A stretch of 64,000 nt of DNA from Dokdonia sinensis (GCF_003688895.1 NZ_REFV01000006.1:62001-126000); one strand, 5' to 3'; positions 1 through 9,272 are shown, numbered from the stretch's first letter. The notes: generated from the sequence alone by a model not told the origin. Numbers and translations are program-made.

Positions 1-414
1 GATTACACCAAATTTAAAGCAAAAACGCAACAGATTACAGACCAGTACTACAATTTTACTGTGCTGGATAGCGTGCATCTTAAAGGCTCACTTACCGTAG
101 GAGAAAACACGGCAGATAACGGTGGTATTGCCATTGCTTACGATGCGTTTAAAATTACACCGCAGGGCAAGAGCGATACGACCATAGGTGGCTTTACCCT
201 AGACCAGCGCTTTTTTATGTCTATCGCCCGGATATGGCGCGTAAAAACCCGTGATGAATACCTGCGCAATTATGTCGCCACAGATCCACACTCGCCACCC
301 GTATGGCGCGTAAACGGGCCGTTAATGAATTTTACACCTTTTTACAACGCTTTTGATGTGAAGGAAGGAGATGAGAATTTTAGAACGGAAGAGGAGCGGG
401 TTAGGATTTGGTAA
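1..414 (+). CDS. M13 family metallopeptidase, C-terminal part (5' end outside window)
   Basis: The reading frame is open from base 1 and ends at TAA 412-414, so only about the last 137 residues are present. The segment holds the motif GENTADNGG (E-N-x-A-D-x-G-G), which in neprilysin/PepO-type peptidases supplies the third zinc ligand (Glu) and the Asp that orients the catalytic His. It is followed by the family's tail of R-R/W-rich strands, including DEYLRNY and NGPLMN, and the protein ends in RVRIW, the usual bacterial M13 ending. The HExxH helix must lie upstream of the window. Family members are usually exported and cleave peptides in the envelope. The family call is firm; substrate is unknown. 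Confidence 0.93.
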   Translation, partial: DYTKFKAKTQQITDQYYNFTVLDSVHLKGSLTVGENTADNGGIAIAYDAFKITPQGKSDTTIGGFTLDQRFFMSIARIWRVKTRDEYLRNYVATDPHSPPVWRVNGPLMNFTPFYNAFDVKEGDENFRTEEERVRIW

Positions 415-539
415 TGTTTAATGAGGAAATAATAATATCATTTATTTTACACCAAAATCTAGTTACGTATTTTTGACAAAAGAAGTAGAGAGGAAGAGAT
501 AAGATAATAACCTCTCGTTTAAAGATTAAAGTAAATACA

Positions 540-791
540 ATGATATTAGATTTTTTTAAAAAACTATTTGGTGGGAGTTCAGAAACTACAGGCGATAGAA
601 AAGAAGGAACAGTAAAATTTTTCAATACTAGAAAAGGTTTCGGATTTATAACTGTAAATGGTTCTAACGAAGAAATTTTTGCCCATACGACCAATGTTAT
701 CGGCAGAATTAAAGAAGGTAATAAAGTAACTTTTGAGATAGAGCAAAGTGAAAAAGGACCAACAGCTGTAAAAGTCAAAAAGGTAAAATAG
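540..791 (+). CDS. Cold-shock domain protein with short N-terminal extension
   Basis: This 83-residue protein has an N-terminal stretch of about 20 residues (MILDFFKKLFGG, hydrophobic and basic) followed by one cold-shock domain. The domain starts at EGTVKFFN and carries RNP1 (KGFGFIT) and RNP2 (EIFAHTT), the single-stranded nucleic acid binding motifs. CspA-type proteins bind RNA or ssDNA and act as RNA chaperones. The extension is not part of the core fold and could be an amphipathic helix. The gene stands alone and is closed by a strong terminator. A second, minimal cold-shock gene lies at 3645-3836. Confidence 0.93.
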   Translation: MILDFFKKLFGGSSETTGDRKEGTVKFFNTRKGFGFITVNGSNEEIFAHTTNVIGRIKEGNKVTFEIEQSEKGPTAVKVKKVK

Positions 792-813
792 CCTCGTACT
801 ATTTTTAAAATGT

Positions 814-845
814 AATCCCTACAACGCTCTGTTGTAGGGATTTTT
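814..845 (+). terminator. Rho-independent terminator after cold-shock gene
   Basis: Perfect 12 bp stem AATCCCTACAAC / GTTGTAGGGATT with the 5 nt loop GCTCT, running into TTTTT. It begins 23 nt after the stop codon of the cold-shock gene. Confidence 0.9.
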
Positions 846-962
846 GCTTTTAAGCTCAAAGCATTATTCTAGTCCAAATAGTCTTAGTCATTTTTATAAT
901 AAACGTATTGAGAATATCTCAAAAACACAGCTAATCTATATTAGAACTGAACGAACGTAACA

Positions 963-1856
963 CTACGAATATAAAATCAAAAACACGCCAATTAGAATTC
1001 CCGTTAATGGGACAAGTTTCTTACGCTTATTTTTTTCTTTAAATAAAATACCACCCACAACCACGGCAATGATAAGTTGACTACGCTTAATGGCTGAAAG
1101 TAACATAATCAAAGCATCAGGGTCCTGTAAGGCCTTGAAATAAAAGTAATCTGCAGTTTGAAGCAAGATGCCCACCGCAATAATAGTCCATCTAAACTTA
1201 AAAGCTTTGCGCTTTTGAGCTATTGGAAACCACATAATGGAAAGAATGAACATTAAGATAATTATGGTGTACCAGCAGAACCAAAATTGTAATGTTTGTG
1301 GGTTGAGCGATACATTCTGAATCAAGAATTTATCATATAATCCGCTTGAGGCACCGAGAAATGTTGCACCTATGATTGCAAAAATCCATTTGTTTTTTGT
1401 AAAAATGATTCCTTCTTTTTTTCCAACTCTGGAATATAATATCACAGAAAAGATGATGACAAAAAAACCTATCCATTGTAGGAATTTGGGCTGTTCTTGG
1501 TAAATTATCATAGCTCCTATAAACGTAAAGAACGGACCTGCAGAACGTATGGGAGTGACAATTGTGAGTGGCAAGTGTTTGAGTGCTTTGTAAGCAAGAA
1601 TCCACGAGGCAGCCATAATTATAGACTTGATAAAGATATATCCGTGTGTTTTCCAAGGAACCGTAGTTATATGAAACCCAATCTCTTTAAAATATTCAGG
1701 GCTATATTTAGAGCCTATGAAGAAAGGAAGAAAAAGTAGGAACCCAGAAATGAGTGTCCCTAATAGGACGGGCAAAACTTCATTATCCTGAACAGCGTGT
1801 TTTTTAGCTAAATTGTGTAATCCCAGAAAAAGTGCAGCAAGAAGGCCTAAATACAT
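963..1856 (-). CDS. EamA/DMT family transporter
   Basis: This 297-residue protein is almost entirely hydrophobic, with about ten predicted membrane segments arranged as two EamA repeats. The second repeat starts near residue 155 (NKWIFAIIGATFLGASSGLYDKF). Conserved proline-containing stretches such as LPLTIVTPIRSAGPFFTFIGA near residues 93-115 are typical of the drug/metabolite exporter superfamily. The transported compound cannot be inferred. The gene is monocistronic, with its 3' end facing the cold-shock gene. Confidence 0.88.
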   Translation of the reverse strand: MYLGLLAALFLGLHNLAKKHAVQDNEVLPVLLGTLISGFLLFLPFFIGSKYSPEYFKEIGFHITTVPWKTHGYIFIKSIIMAASWILAYKALKHLPLTIVTPIRSAGPFFTFIGAMIIYQEQPKFLQWIGFFVIIFSVILYSRVGKKEGIIFTKNKWIFAIIGATFLGASSGLYDKFLIQNVSLNPQTLQFWFCWYTIIILMFILSIMWFPIAQKRKAFKFRWTIIAVGILLQTADYFYFKALQDPDALIMLLSAIKRSQLIIAVVVGGILFKEKNKRKKLVPLTGILIGVFLILYS

Positions 1857-1982
1857 CTACATTGCGCGAATATAGTTTTTATGTATAGGATATGCCAGGA
1901 AGAATATTTAACATAAACTATGCAAAGGTGTTATGAGTATATTTTATTAGGTCATAAATATCATACACGATAGCGGTATAAT

Positions 1983-1990
1983 TATCTTCG
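1983..1990 (+). promoter_or_regulatory. Candidate Bacteroidetes -7 element for SDR-like gene
   Basis: TATCTTCG is a one-mismatch fit to TAnnTTTG and lies 22 nt upstream of the ATG at 2013. Transcription would start just before that codon, which argues against the upstream TTG at 1998. Confidence 0.5.
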
Positions 1991-2012
1991 CAAAAATTTG
2001 ATTAAACCCATT

Positions 2013-3575
2013 ATGTCTCAAAATCAAAAAGCCTCTGATCCCAAAAGAATCCTTTCTCAGGAGGAAATAGATGCTTGTATTGCTACTTTAGAAAATTTAG
2101 TAGGAGATACAAATCAGCTCTTTGCCCTTCCTGAGGAGCAACGCACAGCTTTATTAAAAGCATCTGGAAAGCTCTCACGTCCTGACCGAGATGAGTTCCA
2201 ACGCAGGAGGAAAGATGCAAAGAAAGCGGCTAAGCGCAAGAGAATAGAAAGTGATAAACACGCTCGTAAAGCAACGGGAATACGCTCTGCTAGAGAAGCT
2301 GCGCTATTTGTTGCTCCTAAACTTCTGGGTGCAGCTGCGATTCCTGAAGATACTCCAGAATTGGAATCCCCAAGAAACTGTTACGTTTGCAAAACAGTTT
2401 ATACCAAACTACACCATTTTTACGATGCTATGTGTACAGATTGTGGCGATCTTAATTATGCTAAGCGATTCCAAACCACAGATTTATCGGGACAAGTAGC
2501 TCTAATCACAGGTTCTCGTCTCAAAATAGGTTTTCATATAACGTTAATGGCCTTACGCTCAGGGGCAACGGTAGTGGCAACTACGCGCTTTCCGGCAGAC
2601 TCAGCTATACGATTTTCTAAGGAAGAAGATTATGGTGATTGGAGTGATAGACTTCACATACACGGCCTTGATTTACGACATATTCCAAGTGTAGAGATTT
2701 TCTGTAATTATATAGAACAAAAATATGATAGACTTGATATCTTAATCAATAATGCAGCACAAACGGTACGTAGACCCGCAGGGTTTTATACGCACCTTAT
2801 GGAAAATGAGAAACTACCTATAGAAAAGCTTCCTAAGCGTGCTCAACCCCTATTAAGAGATCATTCTAATTGCTTACAGGAACTAGCAGACTTAAGTATT
2901 TCTACTGCAAAAACAAGTAAGAATAACGTTTTGCCAGTAACTTGGCACGGTCCAGAACCTGGGATAGGATTACGTAACTCTGCCCAACTTTCTCAAATTC
3001 CATACAGCTTCGACAACACCTTACAGACCTCTGAGGTTTTCCCTGAAGGTAAGCTAGATGCAGATTTACAACAAGTAGATTTACGCAAGACTAACAGCTG
3101 GCGTTTAAAGTTAGGTGAGATTGAAACCACAGAAATGGTAGAAGTCCAACTTGTAAATGCTGTTGCTCCGTTTGTGTTGTGTAATCGCCTGTCTAACCTT
3201 ATGATGAAAGAAAACACAGGTAAAAAACACATTATAAATGTATCTGCGATGGAAGGGAAGTTCCACAGATTTAAAAAGGAGGACAGGCACCCGCATACAA
3301 ATATGGCAAAAGCAGCTTTAAATATGCTTACGCATACGTCATCTGCTACTTTTGCAAAGTCGGGAATCTATATGAATGCAGTCGATACGGGATGGGTTAC
3401 AGACGAAGATCCAGCCGAATTATCAAAGAAAAAGGTCGAAATACACGATTTTCAGCCTCCGCTGGATATTGTAGATGGTGCCGCGAGGGTAATGGATCCG
3501 CTCATTGACGGGATAAACACAGGAAAACATTGGTCTGGTAAATTTTTAAAAGACTATTTTCCGATAGATTGGTAA
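2013..3575 (+). CDS. SDR-family oxidoreductase-like protein with N-terminal zinc ribbon
   Basis: The protein is about 520 residues from the ATG at 2013, twice the size of a normal SDR. Residues 1-100 are charged and helical, rich in K/R. A four-cysteine ribbon (CYVC ... CTDC, about residues 122-144) follows. A Rossmann SDR domain starts near 155 with TGSRLKIG and has NNAA near 245. A roughly 130-residue insertion separates this from the catalytic region: the serine is present in INVSAMEG, but the YxxxK motif reads T-N-M-A-K, so the tyrosine is replaced by threonine. The glycine-rich loop is also changed (K in place of the middle Gly). Fold assignment is good. Normal SDR catalysis is doubtful and the substrate is unknown. 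The gene is followed by the cold-shock gene after 69 nt. Confidence 0.82.
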   Translation: MSQNQKASDPKRILSQEEIDACIATLENLVGDTNQLFALPEEQRTALLKASGKLSRPDRDEFQRRRKDAKKAAKRKRIESDKHARKATGIRSAREAALFVAPKLLGAAAIPEDTPELESPRNCYVCKTVYTKLHHFYDAMCTDCGDLNYAKRFQTTDLSGQVALITGSRLKIGFHITLMALRSGATVVATTRFPADSAIRFSKEEDYGDWSDRLHIHGLDLRHIPSVEIFCNYIEQKYDRLDILINNAAQTVRRPAGFYTHLMENEKLPIEKLPKRAQPLLRDHSNCLQELADLSISTAKTSKNNVLPVTWHGPEPGIGLRNSAQLSQIPYSFDNTLQTSEVFPEGKLDADLQQVDLRKTNSWRLKLGEIETTEMVEVQLVNAVAPFVLCNRLSNLMMKENTGKKHIINVSAMEGKFHRFKKEDRHPHTNMAKAALNMLTHTSSATFAKSGIYMNAVDTGWVTDEDPAELSKKKVEIHDFQPPLDIVDGAARVMDPLIDGINTGKHWSGKFLKDYFPIDW

Positions 3576-3644
3576 TAGTTATGACTACCTTCGCCAGCGT
3601 AATCACCTAATTTTGAGTGATTATTAAAATTTAATATTATTATT

Positions 3645-3836
3645 ATGAGTAACGGAACAGTAAAATTTTTCAACGAGACCAAAGGATTTGGATTTATTAC
3701 AGAAGAAGGTGTTGAAAAAGACCACTTTGTACACATTTCAGGATTAGTAGACGAGATACGCGAAGGCGATAAAGTTGAATTTGATCTTCAAGATGGTAAC
3801 AAAGGATTAAACGCAGTAAACGTAAAAGTTATCTAA
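3645..3836 (+). CDS. Cold-shock protein (CspA family)
   Basis: This is a minimal 63-residue cold-shock domain protein: SNGTVKFFNETKGFGFIT contains RNP1 (KGFGFIT) and HFVHIS is RNP2. Acidic residues dominate the rest, as usual for CspA/CspC proteins. It should bind single-stranded RNA or DNA and melt RNA structure. It has its own strong terminator and sits alone between the SDR-like gene and thiE. Confidence 0.96.
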   Translation: MSNGTVKFFNETKGFGFITEEGVEKDHFVHISGLVDEIREGDKVEFDLQDGNKGLNAVNVKVI

Positions 3837-3856
3837 TACATATACTTCAAGTTTAA

Positions 3857-3897
3857 AAAGACCCCGTCTATTCATTTAGATGGGGTCTTTGTTTTTT
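3857..3897 (+). terminator. Rho-independent terminator after cspA-like gene
   Basis: AAAGACCCCGTCTA (3857-3870) pairs with TAGATGGGGTCTTT (3877-3890) with one G-T pair and a short loop, followed by GTTTTTT. A palindromic repeat begins 2 nt further on. Confidence 0.9.
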
Positions 3898-3898
3898 A

Positions 3899-3914
3899 CG
3901 CTTTCGCGAAAGCG
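3899..3914. repeat. Dispersed palindrome P1, copy 1
   Basis: Perfect 16 bp palindrome CGCTTTCGCGAAAGCG, directly behind the terminator of the cold-shock gene and 46 bp before the convergent thiE stop. Confidence 0.95.
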
Positions 3915-3960
3915 GAATAAGCAAAGTGCTCAGAGACATCTTAAAAGTCTACTCAAAATA

Positions 3961-4602
3961 CTATTTAAAACTATGTCGTTGCTCTTTGGTAGAGGATGCT
4001 CCTAGCAATTTATTAAAGCTCTTAATTTTGTTAAAGTCCTTAGTAATTTCTCCAGAAACAGCGATTCCAGAAATCCCAGTTGCCAAAAGAGGTGTAATAT
4101 CGTCCAGAGTAATACCACCTACGCCAAGTATAGGAGTTTCTGTTTTTAAGACATCTACAATGGCAGCGTATCCAGCAAGTCCTAATATTGTAGGTAGATT
4201 TTTTTTAGTTTCTGTAAACCGAAGAGGCCCCAAGCTTATATAGTCAACTTCTTTTTCGATTAAATTCTCGCAGTCTTGTAATGTGTTTGCCGTGCATCCT
4301 ATTATTTGCCAAGTATAGAGATGCCTTCTTGCTAGGGTAGGGCAGGTGTCATTTTTTCCTAGATGTACACCATCTGCTTTTACTTCTCTCGCGACCTTAT
4401 AGTAATCGTTTATGATGAGCCTAGTCTGGAAGTGGGCCGTAATTGCTCGAGCTTCCTGTGCTAATAGTAGTGCCCTCTTTTCTGATATATTTTTTAAACG
4501 CAGTTGTACTAACTCTGCACCGGCGTTGCACGCTTTTTGAATATTTTCTATATGATCATTTTGAGAGCTTCCTTGAGAAATGTAGTGTAGTTTTGGGATC
4601 AT
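3961..4602 (-). CDS. thiE: Thiamine phosphate synthase
   Basis: The 213-residue protein matches the ThiE/TenI barrel. Its motifs in order are VQLRLKN (QxRxK type, phosphate and pyrimidine site), IINDYYKVA and ADGVHLGKND, IIGCTANT, YISLGPLRFTETKK and GVGGIT. ThiE joins HMP-pyrophosphate to thiazole phosphate to give thiamine phosphate in the cytoplasm. The retained ND...VHLG and TxTKK signatures favour a real synthase over the TenI aminohydrolase branch. It is isolated here, with no thiC, thiG or thiS nearby, so it may be an additional copy or act in salvage. Confidence 0.85.
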   Translation of the reverse strand: MIPKLHYISQGSSQNDHIENIQKACNAGAELVQLRLKNISEKRALLLAQEARAITAHFQTRLIINDYYKVAREVKADGVHLGKNDTCPTLARRHLYTWQIIGCTANTLQDCENLIEKEVDYISLGPLRFTETKKNLPTILGLAGYAAIVDVLKTETPILGVGGITLDDITPLLATGISGIAVSGEITKDFNKIKSFNKLLGASSTKEQRHSFK

Positions 4603-4732
4603 TGTGAGGGTAATTTAAAAATAGAATATGAACCATTTTTAATTTGTACAAATATACGCCACATCTTCACGCAAGAATTTCATCAGTCCTTAAATCTATA
4701 TTAAACTACCTTTTTAGGGAAATAATAGATCG

Positions 4733-4740
4733 TATTTTTG
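4733..4740 (+). promoter_or_regulatory. Promoter -7 element (TAnnTTTG) for antiporter gene
   Basis: TATTTTTG is an exact fit to TAnnTTTG, 50 nt upstream of the antiporter start at 4791. Confidence 0.65.
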
Positions 4741-4790
4741 AGAGATACGTGATTTTAAAAACATTCTGAAAAACTAATAATAACAATGTA

Positions 4791-6050
4791 ATGACCATTG
4801 AACCTTATTTTCTAATCCTTGCAGTAGTCGGCCTTTCTGTAGTACTTATGGCTTTTCTTCCTATTGTGGGAGAGAAATTGAGGATTAGCTATACCATTCC
4901 ATTACTGCTATTTGGGATGATATTGTATAGTGTGGGTATTCCGATTACTTGGCCAGATCCCTTATGGCCTTGGGAGTGGACTAAAATTCTTACCGAGCTT
5001 GTGGTCGTCATCAGTCTTATGGGTGCTGGATTAAAGATAGGGCACCGCTATACTTGGAACGATTGGAAAAAACCATTTCGCCTTGTGCTTATTACAATGC
5101 CCCTTTTTATGATTTTGGTATTTGGGATTGCCCATTTTGTGCTTGGACTTAATATGGCATTGTCAGTATTGCTTGCTGCCGTACTAGCACCAACAGATCC
5201 TGTGCTAGCATCAGAGCTACAGCTGGAAAAGCATCAGGATATGCACGAGAAGAATACAGGTTTACGCTTTACCTTGACAGGGGAAGCTGGTATTAATGAT
5301 GGACTGGCCTTTCCTTTTGTGTACTTAGCTATTTTATTATCTAAGATTGATACTGGTGTTCCCTTTGACTGGTGGGAGTGGAGCTGGTTTTATGTGGCCT
5401 ACAAATTAGCCGGTGGTATACTAATAGGAAGTCTTATTGGTTGGCTGTTTAGTACAGCTTTAAAACAATTAGACAAAGAACGTCAGAACGAAATTCTAAA
5501 CGGCTTTGTTGCCGTAGCGCTTACCTTATTTTCGTACGGTGTCGCAGAAATTGCGCTTACTTATGGCTTTATGAGCGTATTTTTTACGGGGATTTTTATT
5601 CAATACTATAGAACAAAAAAGGACGAAGATCCACATCCAGATTCTAATAAGATGTTGCTTTTTGTGAGCGAGTCAGAAAAGCTCCTTATTGTACTGTGGA
5701 CGATCCTCTTTGGTGGGGCAATAATGTCGGGATTATTAGGGCTAGTGGGCTGGATAGAAGCCCTAATCGCGCTGGGAATTGTACTTATCATAAGACCACT
5801 CTTTGGTTATATTGCGCTATTTGGTACAGATCTAGGCAAGCATAAGCGTATGGCGATAGGCTTTTTTGGTATTAAAGGGATTGGGACATTATTTTATTTG
5901 AGCTACGCCTATCTCAATGGGAATTTTAACTTTAACGAGCAGGTTGTAGGAATTGTGTCTTACGTTTTACTTTTCAGTATTTTGATACACGGTTTAACGA
6001 GTCCTTCTGTCATTGCCTATTTTAAGAATAAGAATGAGACCAAAGATTAA
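4791..6050 (+). CDS. CPA1-type Na+(K+)/H+ antiporter
   Basis: The 419-residue membrane protein has about 12 membrane segments and the signature residues of the CPA1 antiporters. APTDPVLAS (about residues 132-140) is the unwound helix with the T-D-P motif. GEAGINDGLA (about 163-172) carries the N-D ion-binding pair. Such proteins swap cytoplasmic Na+ or K+ for H+ across the inner membrane, in keeping with a marine lifestyle. There is no cytoplasmic RCK or TrkA-C tail, so regulation by nucleotide is unlikely. Exact ion preference cannot be read from sequence. Confidence 0.9.
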   Translation: MTIEPYFLILAVVGLSVVLMAFLPIVGEKLRISYTIPLLLFGMILYSVGIPITWPDPLWPWEWTKILTELVVVISLMGAGLKIGHRYTWNDWKKPFRLVLITMPLFMILVFGIAHFVLGLNMALSVLLAAVLAPTDPVLASELQLEKHQDMHEKNTGLRFTLTGEAGINDGLAFPFVYLAILLSKIDTGVPFDWWEWSWFYVAYKLAGGILIGSLIGWLFSTALKQLDKERQNEILNGFVAVALTLFSYGVAEIALTYGFMSVFFTGIFIQYYRTKKDEDPHPDSNKMLLFVSESEKLLIVLWTILFGGAIMSGLLGLVGWIEALIALGIVLIIRPLFGYIALFGTDLGKHKRMAIGFFGIKGIGTLFYLSYAYLNGNFNFNEQVVGIVSYVLLFSILIHGLTSPSVIAYFKNKNETKD

Positions 6051-6082
6051 TCTCATTAAACCATCTTTTAAGGTTTAATAAA

Positions 6083-6113
6083 AATCCACCTCAAAATAAA
6101 ATCAAGGTGGATT
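6083..6113. terminator. Shared terminator between convergent genes
   Basis: AATCCACCT (6083-6091) and AGGTGGATT (6105-6113) form a 9 bp stem with a 13 nt loop. A-rich and T-rich flanks allow use from either side, for the antiporter on + and the DUF4494 gene on -. Confidence 0.7.
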
Positions 6114-6139
6114 CTTTAAATTATGGGAACTCTTCTGAG

Positions 6140-6700
6140 TTACTCGTCAATAGTGACTAAAGAATCTGCCATTGAGGCTTCCTCATTTTCATCGTTAGAG
6201 ATAGGTCTGGAGTCTTTTATCTTTATGAACTCTTCTATGCTTTTCATTTCTCCTTCTTCACCAGAGAAATAAGGAAAAACATCCATTATAGGGGATTCTG
6301 CAATGGCAGGAATAGTGTATTCTCCCATTGTATCTTTCATCGTAGTGACCGTATTCTCGTAAGCTTCTTTGACATCATTAGCTTGGACTAGCAGATACAT
6401 ATTTGTTTTGCGCTCTTTGCCACTTTCTTCGTCAAAGGCTATTAATGAAACACGAGACTTAAACCACCTATCCGAATTCTCAAAGGGATGAATCTCAGCA
6501 TAGTTTGCCACTTTAATGTTTGTGATTTTGATTTCTTCACTATCGGCGAGATAGGCAGCCATTTCTTCGGTGATGCGTTTTTCTGCCTCGGTGTAGGAGA
6601 TGGCATCTACCAGATAGGGCTCGGTTTTATTGGTGTGCTTACCAGAGGCTTCATCAAATTTTCTATATTTTACTTTACACTCGTACCACGTTGCGCTCAT
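6140..6700 (-). CDS. DUF4494 domain protein
   Basis: The 186-residue soluble protein begins ATWYECKVKYRKFDE, the conserved opening of the DUF4494 family, which is common in Bacteroidetes. The second half of the domain repeats the pattern (DRWFKSRVSLIAFDEESGKERK), suggesting two similar beta-rich halves. The C-terminus is acidic and low-complexity from about residue 150 and looks disordered. No catalytic motif is visible and no function is established that I can name. The gene is monocistronic. Confidence 0.85.
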   Translation of the reverse strand: MSATWYECKVKYRKFDEASGKHTNKTEPYLVDAISYTEAEKRITEEMAAYLADSEEIKITNIKVANYAEIHPFENSDRWFKSRVSLIAFDEESGKERKTNMYLLVQANDVKEAYENTVTTMKDTMGEYTIPAIAESPIMDVFPYFSGEEGEMKSIEEFIKIKDSRPISNDENEEASMADSLVTIDE

Positions 6701-6841
6701 ACTATTTTGTTTTTAAGGAAGCCAAAAATAGGGTTTCGCTCGAGGCGAAAATGAGAAAGGTTTCAATAGATGTTCACAATTGTTTTTCTTTTTTGATAGT
6801 GCCTTTTGCGTTAATGAGTTAGCTTTTGAAAAGATTTTTTA

Positions 6842-6866
6842 GCTCTTGAAACAAGTTCAGAGTAAA
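6842..6866. repeat. Dispersed repeat P3 (25 nt)
   Basis: This 25 nt unit, core CTTGAAACAAGTTCAGAG, is identical to positions 18879-18903. The core can fold on itself (CTGAA/TTCAG arms). The rest of the 358 bp gap 6701-7058 holds no gene I can support. A weak promoter-like TATCTTGC is at 6991-6998. Confidence 0.8.
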
Positions 6867-7058
6867 AAATGTGAAACTAGTGCTGAGCGGAGTCCAAAGG
6901 AAAGATGCAATAAGAATCTGAAACTTTGACAATAGTTGCTATGAGTGATGCATCTCAGTCTCTGTTTTATTAAAAAAGGGTAATATTGTTTATCTTGCGC
7001 CACAGAATAAAACTCTCTGATATGGTACCCTTGCTAAGCAATACAAGCAACCCCCAAA

Positions 7059-9089
7059 ATGACAGCGTTCTCCCCTAAAAATTTTAAGCAATTACTAGGC
7101 TTATTCTTTTTCTTGCCTCTGCTTTTAGCTGCTCAGGAAGACATTCATCTGGATAATACCACTGCACTGGTAGAAATAGGAGCGAAGACTCAGTTCTCCG
7201 AAGATGTTACGGGTGAACTTACGATAGAGGAAATTGCGAGTGATGTGTACGAACCACAATTCCAAGCCTACACACAGGATGCAATAAATTTTGCTGGAAC
7301 CGCATCTGCATATTGGCTCAAGTTTGATATTACTAAAGAAATTCCAGGTGATTTTTACCTCAATGTAGGCTCAGCATATATTGATGCAGTGGGCCTGTAC
7401 GAGTTTGATAGCAATGATAATCTAATATCAACACGTCTTACGGGCGACGACTTACCCTTTAATAGTAGAGAAATAAATGTAGGGAGCTATCTTTTTAAAC
7501 TAGATTATGATCAGGGAGCTACGCATACATTTTATCTGAGGGTAAAAAGTAACCAACCTTTGTTCTTTCCCTTGCGAGTGGGGACACTGGATAAATTTAT
7601 GACCTTCAACCACAACCTAGATTTCTTACAGGGAATTTACTTTGGGTTTATGTTGCTTATTTTCTTGTATAATTTATTTCTGTATTTCTCTACCAGAGAG
7701 CGCATTTACCTATACTACATCGCTTATGTTTTTAGTATCACTTGGTTTATGGCGTCAATATTTGGTTATTTCTTTGAGTATTTCTGGCCAGAAACGCCGT
7801 TTCTTAATCAAATAGTTGTTGTAAGTTCTGGCTTGACAATGATTACAGCAACTTTATTTACTCAGAAGTTTTTAAATACAAAGTATGCAAGCCCTAAAAT
7901 GCATCTGGGCTCAATGATTTTCTTAGTCCTAGGGGTCATCGTTTGCATACTTGTAATTCTAGGATATAGGATATCTGGTTTAAAACTTGCGCAAGGCGGC
8001 CTATTATTTATGGCTATTTACTTTATGATTCTCGGTATTCGTTTTAAAATTAAGGGATATCGACCAGCAACTTTTTACTTATTTGCCTGGGGAGCTCTCA
8101 TCGTAGGAATTGTATTTGCCATTTTAGAATCTGTAAACGTTGTACCGGTGATGTCGTATCTCAATGCGATGCAAATAGGGTCTGCACTGGAAGTATTACT
8201 GTTATCGTTTGCGCTAGGAGATCGTATAAATTTATACAAAAGACAGAAAGAGGAAGCCCAGGCCATCGCGTTGTATGAATCTCAGGAACGTGAAAAAATG
8301 ATACAAGAGCAAAATATCATTTTAGAGCGTATGGTAAAAGAGCGCACGGCAGAGGTTGCTGCAAAAAATGAAAAACTGATAGATCTTAATAGGGAAAAAG
8401 ATATGCTGGTGAACGTCGTGGCGCACGACTTAAGAACACCATTAAGCCACATTAGGATGTTAATCCAGCTCATAGATATGACTTCTCTAGAACTTACGGA
8501 GGATCAGGTTTCTTATTTAACAGAGATAGACAACTCTGCAGACCGTCTTTCCCAGCTTATAAGTAGGATACTCGACATTCACGCGCTAGAGACGAATCAA
8601 ATCAAACTTAAGAATCAACTTCTAGATGCTTCCAGTGTAGTACAGGAAGTCACAAAGAGTTTTCGCCTCGCTGCCGAAAACAAGGATATACGTATTTTAA
8701 CTACTGCTCAGTCAGGAAATCACATTATAGAGGTAGACAAGAACTACCTGATACAAGTCATAGAAAATTTGCTTTCTAATGCCATTAAATTTTCAGAAAG
8801 AGATAAAAGCATCCACATTGAAGTAAATACCAGAGAGGATCGCACATATATTTCTATTAAAGATCAAGGACCAGGGATAAGCGAGGCCGATCAAAAAAAG
8901 CTTTTTGGTCGGTTCCAAAAACTGAGCGCGCAGCCTACAGATGGTGAGATGTCTATAGGTTTAGGCTTATCTATTGCCAAAAAGTATGTAGAGTCTATGG
9001 ACGGCAGCATACACTGTGAGAGTAAACTCGGGATAGGGACGGAGTTTATCGTTTCTTTTGAGAGTAGAGGAGAGGCGTATAAGGTGTAG
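7059..9089 (+). CDS. 7TM-DISM sensor histidine kinase
   Basis: This is a 676-residue hybrid receptor. A signal peptide (about 1-25, ending LLLAAQ) leads into an extracytoplasmic DISMED2-like sensing domain (about 30-175). A seven-helix membrane region (about 185-385) and a coiled-coil linker (about 395-445) follow. The HisKA box AHDLRTPLSH has the phospho-acceptor His near residue 455. The HATPase domain has N box ENLLSNAIKF near 568, G1 DQGPGIS and G2 GLGLSIA. The domain order fits a sensor of carbohydrate-like or other envelope ligands. No response regulator lies next to it, so it is an orphan kinase. It is not a hybrid kinase, as no receiver domain is present. Confidence 0.95.
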   Translation: MTAFSPKNFKQLLGLFFFLPLLLAAQEDIHLDNTTALVEIGAKTQFSEDVTGELTIEEIASDVYEPQFQAYTQDAINFAGTASAYWLKFDITKEIPGDFYLNVGSAYIDAVGLYEFDSNDNLISTRLTGDDLPFNSREINVGSYLFKLDYDQGATHTFYLRVKSNQPLFFPLRVGTLDKFMTFNHNLDFLQGIYFGFMLLIFLYNLFLYFSTRERIYLYYIAYVFSITWFMASIFGYFFEYFWPETPFLNQIVVVSSGLTMITATLFTQKFLNTKYASPKMHLGSMIFLVLGVIVCILVILGYRISGLKLAQGGLLFMAIYFMILGIRFKIKGYRPATFYLFAWGALIVGIVFAILESVNVVPVMSYLNAMQIGSALEVLLLSFALGDRINLYKRQKEEAQAIALYESQEREKMIQEQNIILERMVKERTAEVAAKNEKLIDLNREKDMLVNVVAHDLRTPLSHIRMLIQLIDMTSLELTEDQVSYLTEIDNSADRLSQLISRILDIHALETNQIKLKNQLLDASSVVQEVTKSFRLAAENKDIRILTTAQSGNHIIEVDKNYLIQVIENLLSNAIKFSERDKSIHIEVNTREDRTYISIKDQGPGISEADQKKLFGRFQKLSAQPTDGEMSIGLGLSIAKKYVESMDGSIHCESKLGIGTEFIVSFESRGEAYKV

Positions 9090-9140
9090 TTCTTACATCT
9101 TAATTTGCCCTGTTATTTAGGTTTGTATAAGGGTAGGGTT

Positions 9141-9160
9141 TACGCTTTCGCGAAAGCGTA
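9141..9160. repeat. Palindrome P1, copy 2 (20 bp form)
   Basis: Perfect 20 bp palindrome TACGCTTTCGCGAAAGCGTA, intergenic, 52 nt after the kinase stop codon. No conventional terminator is seen in this gap. Confidence 0.95.
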
Positions 9161-9264
9161 CAAAAACAAATAATCATTTTTAAGTATGCTGGTTGTAACT
9201 CTGTAAGTACGATCGTTGCTTGCAGTATTTTATGTAAATTCAGGTTAAAACAAGCGTGTTGTCT

Positions 9265-9272
9265 TATTTTTG
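9265..9272 (+). promoter_or_regulatory. Promoter -7 element (TAnnTTTG)
   Basis: TATTTTTG lies inside the N-terminal extension that an upstream GTG start (9256) would require. It therefore supports the ATG at 9343 as the real start of the next gene. Confidence 0.55.

Noticed and set aside
401-859. Minus-strand ORF of 152 codons over the cold-shock gene
   Set aside because: It is an antisense shadow of the cold-shock gene and reads through its terminator; no protein-like features.
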